A stretch of 64,000 nucleotides of DNA from Benincasa hispida. Taxonomy: Eukaryota > Streptophyta > Magnoliopsida > Cucurbitales > Cucurbitaceae. Below the pieces are notes generated by a model that saw nothing but the letters and a program-made list of their open reading frames with translations, was not told the DNA's origin and did no database searches. Both the position numbers and the translations under genes were made by a program. Below are positions 35,881 through 48,332 of the stretch, in pieces (the first letter of the stretch is position 1; each line of letters opens with the position of its first letter). Location of the stretch: the NCBI RefSeq assembly GCF_009727055.1, contig NC_052359.1:58015094-58079093 (forward strand). The letters are read 5' to 3'.

Positions 35881-36163
35881 CTCGAATTATGGGCAGAAGC
35901 TCACGATTTGGAAACTGCAGCTCGGCCTTCTCCACCTCTTTCTTCAATTATAACTCATTTCAACTCTAATGACTCCAAATAAATTACAGACTCTTGAGCA
36001 CACACATAAGCTCATTAAACATGAGCCAATTACAAATTTAATCAAGGAATCAAAGAGAAATTAAATGCCAAATCTCAGAAAATCATATCAGTGCACCATT
36101 TTCATATATCTCAGAAAAACACCCACCACACCAAAATTAAACCAAATTGAATGCTTAAATAAT

Positions 36164-36177
36164 GCTCTGATACCAAT
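36164..36177 (-). other. Copia primer-binding site of first gag-only element
   Basis: GCTCTGATACCAAT on the plus strand is the complement of ATTGGTATCAGAGC, an intact initiator-tRNA-Met primer site. It abuts the LTR at 36178. Confidence 0.9.
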
Positions 36178-38035
36178 TAAAGGACTATATCAACATACAA
36201 CGAAGCAACAAAGACCAATAAGCATCCTAATTCATTAATTTTTGTTGTAAATAAAGCATGCTCATACAATAATAAGAGGGTTTCAAGACATACCTTTATA
36301 GAACCTCTTTAATCTCGACTTCCGTTGCAAATCTTATCTAATTCTTCTTGTGAACCACCTCAAGATCTTCTCTACTATTCTCTTGGAGCTTTAGACTGAG
36401 TTGTGGGACTCAAAACAAGCTTGTACTTGAAGAACACCTTCTTCAACTCGAATTTTTCAGCAAAAACTCAATTGATGCATGCCTCATTTCTACTTCAAAC
36501 TTCTCTATTTATTGTAGGACATTCATGCAAAGAAGAATGTTGCATGAGATGCAGCTCATGCTTGGTGAATTGAAGCAAGAGCAACTGGGATTGGTGTGAG
36601 CAACTTGAAGGTGAGTGGAGAAATCCAACTTTTGAAATTTGTGTTTTTCCATCTTTTTCTAATTTCCAAATTGATTTCCAAAATCAATTTTGATTTCAAA
36701 ATTAAAAACTTTATCAATTTTACAAAAGTAATTTTCTAATAAAATCAATAATAAATAATTAATTAAGTAATTTAATTAATTCTAATTAATTTAATATCAA
36801 ATATTAAATTAATTCTACACAAATTCCACCTACATGAATTTAATATTCAAATCATATTTAAATATAAGTTAAATTTCCCAATTCCATTTAATTCTAAAAT
36901 TAAATGCGTAATTATATCTTATATCTTTACTAATTCCCTTAATTCTAATTTGAACATTTCAAATTAACTTATCACGCTACTCTAAAGCTAATCCATTTAC
37001 GAGCTAGTAAGGGGACCTTGCGGACCTACAAATCATAGGCTCCAATGATCCGAGATAAATTGGCTAAACTCTTTACACCAAATTAACCCTCATTTGTTAA
37101 CTAATTGGTCACTTCACTAAAGCCCATATTTGCACTCCCCTCACTATAAACATATTATGTACACTCAATATAACCATGATTAGTAAGTTAACCCTTCACA
37201 GGTTGTTCGTAATAACGGTTGGGTCAAATGTCTGTTTTACCCCCGAGATTACCTCTTGTTTCTTAAGTCCCACTGATCCTCTAATGAACAATTGATTTGT
37301 GATCCAATCAACAAATTGAGTCTCTCTTGGGCCAATGAGAGGGTGGGACCCCTTGTTCAAAACCCAGAGTCAGCACTTAAGAAAATAACCTCTCTATTAT
37401 CCCTGAAAGCGGGTAGGAGTGAATTCCATCTTGCACCTTATGTCCCCAGCTATCTGCCTGGTTTTACCCCTGAAATAGAGGTTTCTTGAGTCGGCGTTGT
37501 TGAGTCAACCCTCACCTATACAAATCTAAGGATAATCCCGAATAAACAGGAGTTCATTGTTAACTCAGGATTAAGGTCAAGTTACCTAGGTCATCGCTTT
37601 GAAATAGTCAGTCTTAAACAGTAAACAGTGTTATAAATTAAGAATGACTGATTTCGTGGTCCGATTTTGTACAAACTCATTTGCACAGGACTCCCCCACT
37701 CCTCATGTCATAACATGTATGAATTAAAATCACATCGTCTATAGTAGTTTACAACTCTTTGTAACAACTACAAGGTGAATCACATCCAATAGTGTTACCA
37801 GAATAAGGCACCCAACTTCATTCATATACTATAGATCATTTTGACTATTTACTCGAACCTGATCCACTTTTATGTCTCTACATAAAGTTCAAGTACTCTT
37901 GTAATAGTCATGGGTCTTTTAGTTTATTGGATTTATTTCTAAAACGAAATAAGCAATACATATATTCAATAACAACTTATTGAATATTCAGTTTAATGTT
38001 TACAAACCACGAGTTTTAGGATATAAAACCCAACA
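36178..38035 (-). mobile_element. Shared middle LTR of tandem copia element
   Basis: 1.86 kb, minus-strand start TGTTGGGTTTTATATCC at 38035. A primer site lies on its downstream side (36164-36177) and a polypurine tract on its upstream side (38036-38050, complement of CCAAGTGGGAGTT). It is therefore at once the 5' LTR of the first internal region and the 3' LTR of the second. A TATA-like string AATAAATAGAG lies near 36500-36512 on the minus strand. Confidence 0.9.
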
Positions 38036-39004
38036 AACTCCCACTTGGACTAAAACTCCAGCGGTAACACATATATGAATATATAATATTGAGGTTTTGA
38101 GTTTTACGGAGAAATACAATGAACTATGGCATTACATACCCATGGTTTTCCTTTAGGTATCATATACCCATGGGTTTTTCCCCCACTTTCCCTAGGTTAT
38201 ATACCTTGTAGTCCTAGTCTTACAAGGAGATTCTCAAAGACTTTAGTCGAGAGAATTGTTGTAAACACATTAGTATACAATGGACTTCTTATTAAACTAT
38301 ATAGGGAATGCATCTTATTTTCAAAATTCTTGTTTCTCATGGCTAGGAATTCATACATTCCTCCTACTACATCGAGGTACTCTCAACTCTTTGAATAAAA
38401 TGGATCTGATCTGCTCAAACATTTTTTTGTTTTATAGTATCAATTTTGATCAATAACTCTTTATTGACATATATTTGGTTTTATGGAACATTGTTCAAAG
38501 CAATTAAGGTAATTAGGTGTAGAATGTTTTCACTTGATTTCTTGTTCAATCAGAATAGCCCTTGAAATCTCAAACTTTTTATATTCTTTACTTTGATCCA
38601 ATCGAAGTATTCTGGATTTGTTTTACCTAACAAGTTTTATACACTTTGAACCTTTCAAATGTTCTCAACTTATAATTTAGGTTAAATAACTATTTTCCTT
38701 TATTGTTTGCTAGCCGTCTTAAAATATCTAAATATTTGCAAATGGCTTTTAACTAGGTTGGTTCTAACAGAACTTTCTTTACTATAGAACAAAAAAAAAA
38801 AACTTTTGCTAATGAACATTTCATTTATAACAAAAAAAAATTTATACAATATGTTCTTTACAAAAAGATAAAATAACTTTCATAACAAAAAGTAAACAAG
38901 TTTATCTTCTGACAGCAACTGCAACATCTCCCACGAGTCATTTTGAGATATGCTCATATATTCACAATTTGGAGTACTATCTCATAGCAAGCAATCCTTA
39001 GGAA
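38036..39004 (-). other. Non-coding 3' region of second gag-only element
   Basis: Collinear with 31908-32824: polypurine tract, relic of the pol end near 38210-38250, no pol domains. Open frames 38126-38398 and 38950-39141 are on the wrong strand and lack protein signals. Confidence 0.75.
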
Positions 39005-39866
39005 CTAGTTTCCCTGTTTTGCTTTCTCTGCTCTTTTCTCCGCAAGGTATTGTGGGAAGTTTCTCTTCTGATGCCCTTCTTCACTGCAGTGAGAACATTT
39101 TCCTTTATCTGCACCATTTGTCTTGCATTTTCAACCAGTAGGTTTCTTTTCTCCTTTCCCTTTTTTCTTCCTTATTGGAATACTTTTATTCTGTGAAGAA
39201 GAAGCATTATCAAGCTTCTTAAAGGACGATCCTCTTTTCTCAGCAGTTGTAACATTTACTTCTGGAGCCAATCCTTTAGCCCTCATCTTGGTCTGGTAAG
39301 CCTGTAGCTCATTGAGAAGCGTAGTCAAGTTATACTCTATTTATTCATGAGTGTGTTCATACAGAATTGCAAGAAAATCTTTAGAAGAGATTTAAAAATA
39401 AAACTTGACTCTTCTCATCAACGACAACACCGTTTACTTTTGCCACGTTGAAATGGACCATCATGTCTTGGAGATGTTCTCTAATAGAGGCCCATTCCTT
39501 CGTATGACAGTTGTAAACATATTTGATAGCATCACGCCTCAGGGAGAAGGATGGTTGTCTAAACATCCCTAGCGGAGAATCTATAATTTTCTTGGCAGTA
39601 CTCATGCTCTCATGTTTCTTGGCCAATAAATCAGATATGTTGGCAAGAATATAGGCACGACCTTTCTTGTTAGCACTGGTCTATTTGTCGTATGCATCCT
39701 GAAAATTTCGGTTTGCATTTGAGCTAGGAATGGGAGGACACTACTCTATTAAAATGAACCATATGTCATGTATCACCAATATAGTATTTAGGTTTGTTTT
39801 CCACAAAGCATAGTTATCCTCAGTAAGTTTATCAGAAGCCAACAGTTATACTAAAGAACTCGTCAT
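39005..39866 (-). pseudogene. Copia gag of second gag-only element
   Basis: Start ATG at 39866 on the minus strand, equivalent to 33621. Fragments seen: AKKHESMSTAKKIIDSPLGMFRQPSFSLRRDAIKYVYNC, REHLQDMMVHFNVAKVNGVVVDE, TTLLNELQAYQTKMRAKG and a Lys/Ser-rich tail. The zinc knuckle near 39055-39100 is CSHCSEEGHQKRNF, with the last Cys changed to Phe. At least two frame breaks. It ends at TAG 39005-39007 and is followed by the same pol-less 3' region as the first element. It keeps the segment before AKKHE that the first copy lost. Confidence 0.88.
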
Positions 39867-41513
39867 TATGAAAATATAAACAAAATTTATCAGTGAATTG
39901 CTTTTTAAATCCAATCAAGTTATAGCAAAGTAATAATGCACTCAAAATTTTCATTATTTTTGCAACGATACTACAGCTAAACAATCTTGACTAAATACTA
40001 TCCTAGAATAACTCATATTCTCATAGTCATTTAGCTACCTTTTTTTGTCAGAACCTACAAACACTTTAGTAATTTTGTAAGTGTAACCCTCCATTTTCAG
40101 ACCTTAGGGGTCGGCCCCAATGATGCTACCAAATTGGAAACGACCTAAGAAATCCTATCCATTTCTGGAGTTTGAATTGTTCCTAATCCTATGTTACAAC
40201 CCTCCGAGGGGATAATCATCGTTGAAACGATTAGCGAGGCCGACTTAAAGACGACAAGTAGGCGTAACATAGGAATCTCACGATCCAAACAAATGGACGA
40301 GACTATAGGATATGTTGACCCATATCCTTCACCTACTTACTATGAACTACTTCCCTCATTCACCTTGATATTGACCCATACAAACACTTTCCAAATGGAG
40401 GTCACTCCCAGGGTGACATGAAGCGTCATATGAATCTCACAGTGTGTACTTTTTAGGAACGTGAGAATTGAAAATCAAAATATCGTATATTTGATTTTAC
40501 ATTGAACAACTTCCCCTCATTCATCTTGATATTGACTTATGCAAACACTTTTCGAATAGAGGTCATTCCCAGGGTGACAGAAGCGCCGCATGAATCTCAT
40601 GGAGTGAGACTCTTAGGACATGAAAATGAAAATAAAAATAACACTTTTGATTTTGCTGTGAATATGTTTCCCTATTCACCATAATTTCGATTCATGTACT
40701 CACTTTTTGAATGGAGGTCACTCCAAGGTGACACGAAGCACAACATGGATTGAGATTGTGAACTCTTAGGGACGCGAGAGCTAAAAATGACATATTGTAT
40801 ATGTTATTAATCTCTCACTGAAGTATTCTAAATTCCCACTGAAGTGTTCTAATAACATATCATATATGTTATTAAACTCCCACTAAAGTGTCCTAACATT
40901 TATTTGGGTATAATTTTACTCAGATTTGTTTTGGCTAATTAAACAACCTAAGTCTAAGTTTTTATCCAAGTATAACGTTTATATTTGGATTTAACCTACG
41001 ATGTCTAGGCGATAAACTAGTTTTAAAACTTTATACCACTCACGTATTGCTCATAAAACTGGTTAACATCGCTCCATTATTCGGCCATAATCTCCAAGTA
41101 GGAGGTGTTTCGTAGACCGTCAACTTAAATACCCCCAGCCTTAGACAGGATTATACACCGGTTGGGTTTGTAATCATATTTTACAAGATGTCGACCTCTT
41201 TTAACTATTAAAAAAGGTGATTAGCCTATGTGAGCATGAATCTTATCTTTGTTATGGATTTTAAATATCTAACCCAATTTTATAACAACTTACAAAATTT
41301 TTAGACATGCTAACCATCCACAGCATGCATCAAAGCCATTCAACATTTAACATAACATCTATATAAAAACATATGAAACCCTATACATGCATACTATATA
41401 TTATAACATTTTATAACATACTTTCAATGTAAGTAACATGCTTCCTATCGTGGGATTTTAAATCTACATGACATACTTTATGCATATACAAGATTTATTT
41501 AATTATAACATAC
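39867..41513 (-). other. Leader of second gag-only element, gag-proximal part
   Basis: Collinear with about 33622-35269 of the first element, including the triplicated ~150-bp units (about 40335-40905). It stops at CATAC (41509-41513), where the solo LTR inserted. The uninterrupted version of that site is at 35264-35280 in the first element. Confidence 0.8.
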
Positions 41514-44500
41514 TGTTGGGATTGGTGTCCTAATTCTCCCAGAGTCTCGTTGTTTGTAATGATACACATTGTTTGATGAATAAAATAAATGTTATTTAAT
41601 TTTGGCATGTACTCATATCCAATAAACAAAGCTCTTTGGTTATCTTATGTGAACTTAAGCATGTGTATGTGATATACAAGTGGATCATGACTTAAGTGAT
41701 AATCTAAATAGGTCTGTAGTATAAAGATTAAGGTGGGATACCTGATCTTGGTGATACTACAGATACAGCCTGCTTTGTAGAGGTTTGGAAGTATTGTAAA
41801 CTACTATAGATGGTTGATCCTGACCATTCATATGGAGACGTACGAGCGGGGGTTTCCTATACAAAGAGTTTGTATAAGACTGGACTACGACATGACTAGA
41901 TTCTGTATTATTGTCGTTGATACTAGAGACTTACATCTCAACTAAACGTGAAGGATCTCATACTGGGAGTTCCATGAGCGGGCTTAGATCGTTCTGATTT
42001 CACAGTGACCGAAACATAAACAATATACATTCTATACAAACAGTTATGCATATTAAACTCATAATCAGCATGCTTAGAATATAAACAAAACATAAGGAAA
42101 GGGTTCATACTAGATGAAGACACTCTTCGAACGACTGAACCCAAAGCAGCGGAAAAACTTCCTATCAATCTACCAGCACCCGGTGAGTCTGTCGACTGCA
42201 ACAGCATGATTCGAACATACACGAACAATGTCGCAGGGACGACACCACCACAAGAGAAACCCAGATATCTTCAGCGTAAAAAACCCAAAGAGTGGGCTCT
42301 GGTGAGTTTGGTAGAGAATGGAGGAGAAGACGCTGTGTAGACGATAAGGAAGTGGAAGATGAACTCTGATATCATATAGCAGAAATGCTTATTGTATAGT
42401 AGAGCTACACGATCGTTTAGGAAAAACTGAACAATCATTTAGGAAAAATGTATACAATCGTTTAGATAACGCATGAACTAGGCGATCGTTTAGACGAACG
42501 AGCTTCTATCGTATAGGCTCTTGCGATCGCTCTTTCACGGATTCTTTTTAAGCGCGGGCGATAACGAATGCACAACTGAAATAATAAAATGAAAATGATT
42601 TTCATAGCTTTAACCCGTCGGTTACCATAACCTTTCGCAGCCCACTTCCCACGTCCGAACATGGATTAATTGGTTAATTATCAAATAATTAATCAATTAA
42701 TTTAATTAATAAATTAATCATATTATATTTATATCCTATAGTTTGATATCATATATCTACTATAGTATTTTCTCATCTACTTGATATAAAATCATATTTA
42801 TATCTAATTTCCTCCAAATAATGTATCTCATACATTTAGCCAATTATATCATATATATAACCAGTCAATTATATCATATATAATTGAACTTCCTTTTGTC
42901 AATTTGAACATTTCAAATTAACCCAAACATTGGTTCTCGGCTTTATCCAAGCTAACCAGGTGACCTAATGGACCTGTGGCTCGAAGCTCCAACAGTGTAT
43001 GAATAGCTGACTGAACTCTTTAGCCCCGAGATTCACCATCCGTTAACTATCAGTGATTCCACTAAGACCAACAGCTAAACTCTTCTTACCATAGATATAT
43101 TTCTGTGTCCATCGGATATAACCAATCATGAGTACGATGACCCTTCACAGATGCTCATAAGTACAGCTGGGCAATTTACCGTTTTATCCCTATAGTTACA
43201 TCTCACTTCTTAAGTACCACTAATTCCTAATGAACAATACACACAATCCAACTATGTGTGAATACCTCTCGGGCCAGAGAAAGTGTGTGGCACTACATCG
43301 TTCAAGCCCCGGAATCAGCCTTTAAGGGAGCCATCTATTTACTTAACCCTGCCTCAAGGAAGGAGTGAATTTCATCTTGTGTAACTGAGTTCCCAGTTCC
43401 CAAATCAGAAAAATCTCCAAAATGGTAGGTTTGAATCAGCGACCTGGCCACTCGCACCCATACAAATCAAAGGACCACCCTCAATGGCAGGAGTTCCCAA
43501 ACTCACTCAAGATTGAGGTCATGTTACCTATGGTCATCCTAGTGAAGTAAAGTCTCTATCATGAACGGTGTTATATAACGAGACATTAACACTTCATGGT
43601 CAGGTCTTATAAGAACTCTTTGTATAAGACGCCCCCGTTCGTATGTCCCCAACACAAATGATCAGGATTAGACCATCTATGGCAAGTCACAACTTTATGA
43701 ACCATTCCACAAAGCGGGCCGCGTACATAGCATTACCAGGATAAGGTTTCCCTTCTATATCCATATACTACAGACCATTTTCGTTATCACTCAAGACATG
43801 ACCACTTGTATGTCACCACATCCATGCTTGAGTCACATACAAATAACCAGGAATTTTATGTTTTATTGGTTTTTGGTAAAGTAAATAAAACAAATAATTG
43901 AGCAAAACAACAAGATGTGAAGTAAATGTCATATATTAACAATCACTGTGTTTGTATATACTATTTACAAACTACAGGATACAAGACTTTAGGGCATCAA
44001 CCCCAACAAAACGACCATAGGTGACACGACTTCAATCCTGAATGTTTTGGGAACTCCTGCCTTTGAGGCGGGTCCTTTGATTAGTATGGGTGAGAGTGGC
44101 CAGATTGCCAACTTAACATGCCTACCTTTTTGGGATATATTTGTCTGATCTAGGAGTTGGGAACTCAATCCACAAGATGGAATTCACTCCTTTCCCAAAG
44201 CAGGGATAAGTAGAGAGATTGCTCCCTTAAGGGCCGATTCCGGGGCTTGAACATAGTGGCCACAGCTTCTCTTTATAAGAGAGGACTAAGTCATAATAGG
44301 ACTATGACTTATGTTTGTTACAGGGGCAAAACCAGTTGTACTTACGAGCGATCTGTGAAGGGTTGTCGCGTTGTTGATTGGTTAAGATGGATACACAATA
44401 TATCTGTGGTCAAAAGAGTTCAGCTATCGGTCTTTAGTAAAGTACTTGGCAATTAATAGATGGTGGATCCTGTGACTAAAGAGTTAGTCAGTTATTCACG

Positions 44501-45653
44501 TACCATTGGAGCTTTGAGCTATAGGTCCATAAGGTCCCCTTGGTAGCTCAATGGATTCATTTGAGGATCAGTTCTTGGTGTTGATTTGAAATGTTCAAAT
44601 TGACAAGAGGTAATTTGATTATATATGATATAATTGGTTTGGTGTATGAGATACATCTAGTGGAGGATTAATGTAAATGAGATTTACATTAAGTGCCATG
44701 GAATAGAAAAAGAACTATGGTTTATATGTTTCATGAGATGAAATATTAAAACTATAGGTTATAAATATAGTATTATAAGTTGGTTATCATTTATATTTAT
44801 AATAATATTAATTATTAGATAATTAAATATTTTTCTCTAATAACCAATTGAGTGGGAGGTTATTGATGGTTCATGGTAACCGTGAGATAAAAAGAAAATT
44901 ATTTTCCTAATTTTAGAATGTTGAAAAAATTTTGAGATTTTCTCTCTCGGAAAAAGAATCTCACGGAAGTTGTCAAGTAAACACGGATTTACTAAGTGAC
45001 AGCTTGACTAAGGTAAACGATTGTGTAGTGTTTTGTGAGCGACAGACACGGAGCTAAGCGATGAGCTCAACGATCACTTAGATTTTGCTAGATGATCGCT
45101 TAGTTTTTTCTAGATGATCGCTTAGCTTTTGATAAACGATTAGGCATCAACCTATACGATAGGTTCAGCCTTCTTCTACTTACTCCATCATTTACACGAT
45201 TGTTGTTTTCTCCATTCTTCTACCTCAAACCAAGTCCACACAGAGGCCACCCTCTAAATTCTCACACCAAAATACAAAGTTAGCCTTCTTGGTGGTGTCA
45301 TACTCAACTCGACACCATCGAGGTTCTGTGGAGGTCGTTCGTGTTGTTGGCATGTTCGTGACTGAGGCAATCACAGAGAACGAGTGTGTGGTGTTCATGC
45401 TGTGTAGCGGTCGTGTTGTCGAGCCGTTCAAGGTTGTTGTGTTCGAGCGTTCGTGAGCAAGGAGCGTGGAGACGAGTCTACAAATGTTCGTAGCATTTCT
45501 CCTTGTTCATTTGTATTTTTATGCTGTAATTTCTGTAATGATTGCATACCTATTTGTTTCTGTTTTGACTGTAATTTGTAATGTTCATACATGATTGTAA
45601 TTTGGAATGTTCTTTTCGCTGCTCATGGAAATCCTCGTGATCGATTTTCCTCA
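41514..45653 (+). mobile_element. Solo copia LTR carrying a second solo LTR
   Basis: Starts TGTTGGGATTGGTGTCC and ends ...GATTTTCCTCA. Perfect 5-bp target duplication CATAC (41509-41513 and 45654-45658). The paralogous empty site, with one CATAC, is at 35265-35269. Without the inner insertion (41949-44009 plus 5 bp) it is about 2.07 kb, the size of an LTR, and has no internal region. It is related to the LTRs at 14465 and 22637. Open frames 44247-44456 and 45225-45431 lie in it and are not genes. Confidence 0.9.
41949..44009 (-). mobile_element. Solo copia LTR nested in a solo LTR
   Basis: Reverse complement starts TGTTGGGGTTGATGCCC (44009), like the LTR at 22637, and ends ...GAGATCCTTCA (41949). 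Perfect 5-bp target duplication AAACG at 41944-41948 and 44010-44014. Length 2.06 kb. It has the CGATCG-word cluster at about 42400-42540. The host LTR resumes without loss at 44015. Confidence 0.92.
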
Positions 45654-46415
45654 CATACATCACATGCATAAGTAATTAAATACAAACTAATATGGTTTTT
45701 TGTTTTGGCATTTTCAAGTAAAAAAAAGGCAATATTACATAAACCAGTAAAAACCGACTCCAAAACACTTTTGGAATGCTTGAACTGCCTTGAACTGGAC
45801 CCAAACTTCTTGAACTGGACCTCCAATACTCAAAACTGTGCTAAACCGAGCAAACAACCATCAAATACCATCAAGCATCGAGTATTCCATCAAGCATCGA
45901 GCATGCCTTCAAGCACTATCATGCATTGAGTATTTCATTAAATACGAGTGAGTATGAGCATCGAATACCATCGAGTATGGTATCATACTGAGTGTTTCAC
46001 GAAATACCATCGAGTATGAGTATCGAGTACCATCGAGTATGGCATCGTGCATCGAGTATTTCACAAAATATCATCGAGTTGCTCATCATGGCATCGTGCA
46101 TCGAGTTTTTAAGCATCAAGCATCAAGTTTTGGGCAGATGCTGAAACTCCAATTCTTGCTGCTCGACCTTCTTCACTTCTTTCTTCAATTACAACTTAAT
46201 TGCAACTCTAATGACTTCATACGAATTACAAACACTTAAACACACATTAAGGCTTAACAAACAAGAATCAATTACAAGAATTACAACATAATTGAAGAGA
46301 ATTTTAATGCCAAACTCAGAAAAACATATCAGTTCACCATTTTCATACAACTTATGAAACAACACCCACCAAGCCAGAGTTAAACTGAATTGAATGCTTA
46401 AATAATAATACTAAT
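45654..46415 (-). other. Leader of second gag-only element, LTR-proximal part
   Basis: Resumes collinearity with the first element (from 35265 on) up to a decayed primer site near 46402-46416 (complement of ATTAGTATTATT, compare ATTGGTATCAGAGC). It contains the CATCGAGTAT minisatellite. Confidence 0.8.
45850..46125. repeat. CATCGAGTAT minisatellite in leader
   Basis: The words CATCGAGTAT, CATCAAGCATCGAG and TACCATCGAGTATG recur about every 20-30 bases, at least ten times. It occupies the position that carries CTCGCT-type repeats in the first element. Confidence 0.8.
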
Positions 46416-48332
46416 TTTTGGATTTAGGAAGCAAGCAACGGAAGTAAAACAGGATCATTAAGCATTCTAATTCATTAATTTTGGCTTCAAAACAAGCATG
46501 CTCATAAATTAAAACCAGAGTTTCAACACTAACTTTTAAAGTACCTTTGATTCAAGAACTTTAGTTGCAATCTCCTTGATTTCTTCTCGTGAACCACTAC
46601 AAGACCTTTCCTACTATCCTTTTAGTGCCTTGGATTGAGTTGTGGGACTCAAAATAAGCTTGAATTAAGTGAATAAAAAGGAGGAGGAGGACTAGTTTAT
46701 CTATTGGTTGAAGAACAGTTCTTTAATCACTATTTCTCAGCAAAATTGCAACTGATTGCATGCCATTTTCACTCAGATTTCAAGTTTATATTGTATGATC
46801 ATCATATAAATCATTTACTGCATGAGATCCAACACCTATTTGCAATTTGAGTTGGATTTAGAAGTGAAAATGTGACTAAGAAACTTGTTTTCTTAGTGGG
46901 AAAATCCCACATTTTCCACTTCCAGATTTCTTCTTTTTATTTTGACTTCCAAAACCAAAATAAACATTCCAATTAAAAATGAAATTTTATTAATTTCACA
47001 AAATTAATTTAATAATTAATTTTCTAATAAAATTAATAAATTAATTAAAAATTTTAATTAGTCTTATTAATTTAATATCAAATATTAAATTAATTTGTCA
47101 CAAATTCCATTACCATGAATCTTTATTCATGAATTTAATATTCAAATCATATTTAAATAGTAATCGATTCTCCAATTCCGTTTAGTTCCATTATTAAACG
47201 TGTAATTATATCACATATAATTACTAATTTCCTTAATTCTAATTTGAACATTTCAAATTAACTTATCACGCTACTCTAAGATTAATCCATTTGTGAGCTA
47301 GTAAGGGGACCTGGTGGACCTACAGATAATGGACTCCAACGATCTGAGATTAATTGGTTAAACTCTTTACACCAAATTAACCCTCATTCGTTAACTACTA
47401 GGTCACTCCACTAAAGCCCATAGTTGTACTCCCCTCACTGTAGATATATTGTGTCTACTCGATATAACCATGATTAGTAAGTTAATCCTTCACAAGTTGT
47501 TCGTAATAACGATTGGGTCAAAATGTTGTTTTACTCTCAAGATTACCTTTTATTCCTTATGTCCCACTGATCCTCTAATAAACAATTGGTTTGTGATCCG
47601 ATCATCAAACCGAGTCCCTCTCGGGCCAATGAAATGGTGGGGTCCCTTGTTTAAGACTTGGAGTCAGTACTTAAGGGAACAACCTCTCTACTATCCTTGA
47701 AAACGGGTAGGAGTGAATTCCATCTTGCATCCTATGTCACCAGCTATCTACCCAGTCTTATCCCTGAAATCGGAGGCTTATTGAGCCAACGCTGTAAGCC
47801 AACCTTCACCCATGCAAATCTAAGGATAATCCTGAATAAACAAGAGTTCATAGTTAGCTCAGGATTTAGGATAAGTTACCTAGGTCATCGTTGTGAAATA
47901 GTCACTCTTAAACAATAAACAATATTATAAAGTAAGAGTGACTTATTTCGTGGTCCGATTTTATGCAAACTCATTGCACAGGACACCCCCACTCCTCATG
48001 TCATCACATGTATGAATTAGGATCACTTCGTCTGTAGCACTTTACAACTCCTTGTAACAACTACAGAGTGGGCCGCATCCAATAGTGTTACCAGAATAAG
48101 ACATCCAATCTTATTCATATACTATAGACCATTTTGACTATTTACTTGAATCTGATCCACTTTTATGTTTCCACATAAAGTTAAGTACTCATGTAGTAGT
48201 CGTGGATCTTTTAATTTATTGGATTTATTTATAAAACAAAATAAACAATTCTTATATTCAATAACAACTTATTGAATTTTCAAACTAAGTTTAGTGTTTA
48301 CAAACCACGAGTTTTAGGACATAAAACCCAAT
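46416..48332 (-). mobile_element. LTR 3 of tandem gag-only copia element
   Basis: About 1.9 kb, collinear with 30014-31907 and 36178-38035. On the minus strand it begins near 48332 with a mutated tip (TATTGGGTTTTATGTCC). As it lies upstream of leader and gag, it is the 5' LTR of the second internal region. GAATG follows on its outer side and does not match CATCC at 30009-30013. Confidence 0.85.

Larger units (their letters stand above)
33622..36163 (-). other. Leader of first gag-only element, with internal repeats
   Basis: About 2.5 kb between primer site and gag. It contains a triplicated ~130-160-bp unit (about 34090-34530), short 'tcccactgaagtgttctaa' repeats (34545-34655) and a CTCGCT minisatellite (35490-35880). 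It is collinear with 39867-41513 plus 45654-46415 of the second element. Short open frames here (35255-35500, 35516-35782, 35756-35947) are repeat artefacts. Confidence 0.75.

Noticed and set aside
35516..35982. Ser/Leu-rich open frames on both strands as proteins
   Set aside because: Both are by-products of the CTCGCT minisatellite, which leaves few stops in any frame.
45850..46125. CRISPR-like array
   Set aside because: Repeats are short, imperfect and not separated by unique spacers of constant length; the context is a plant retrotransposon leader.
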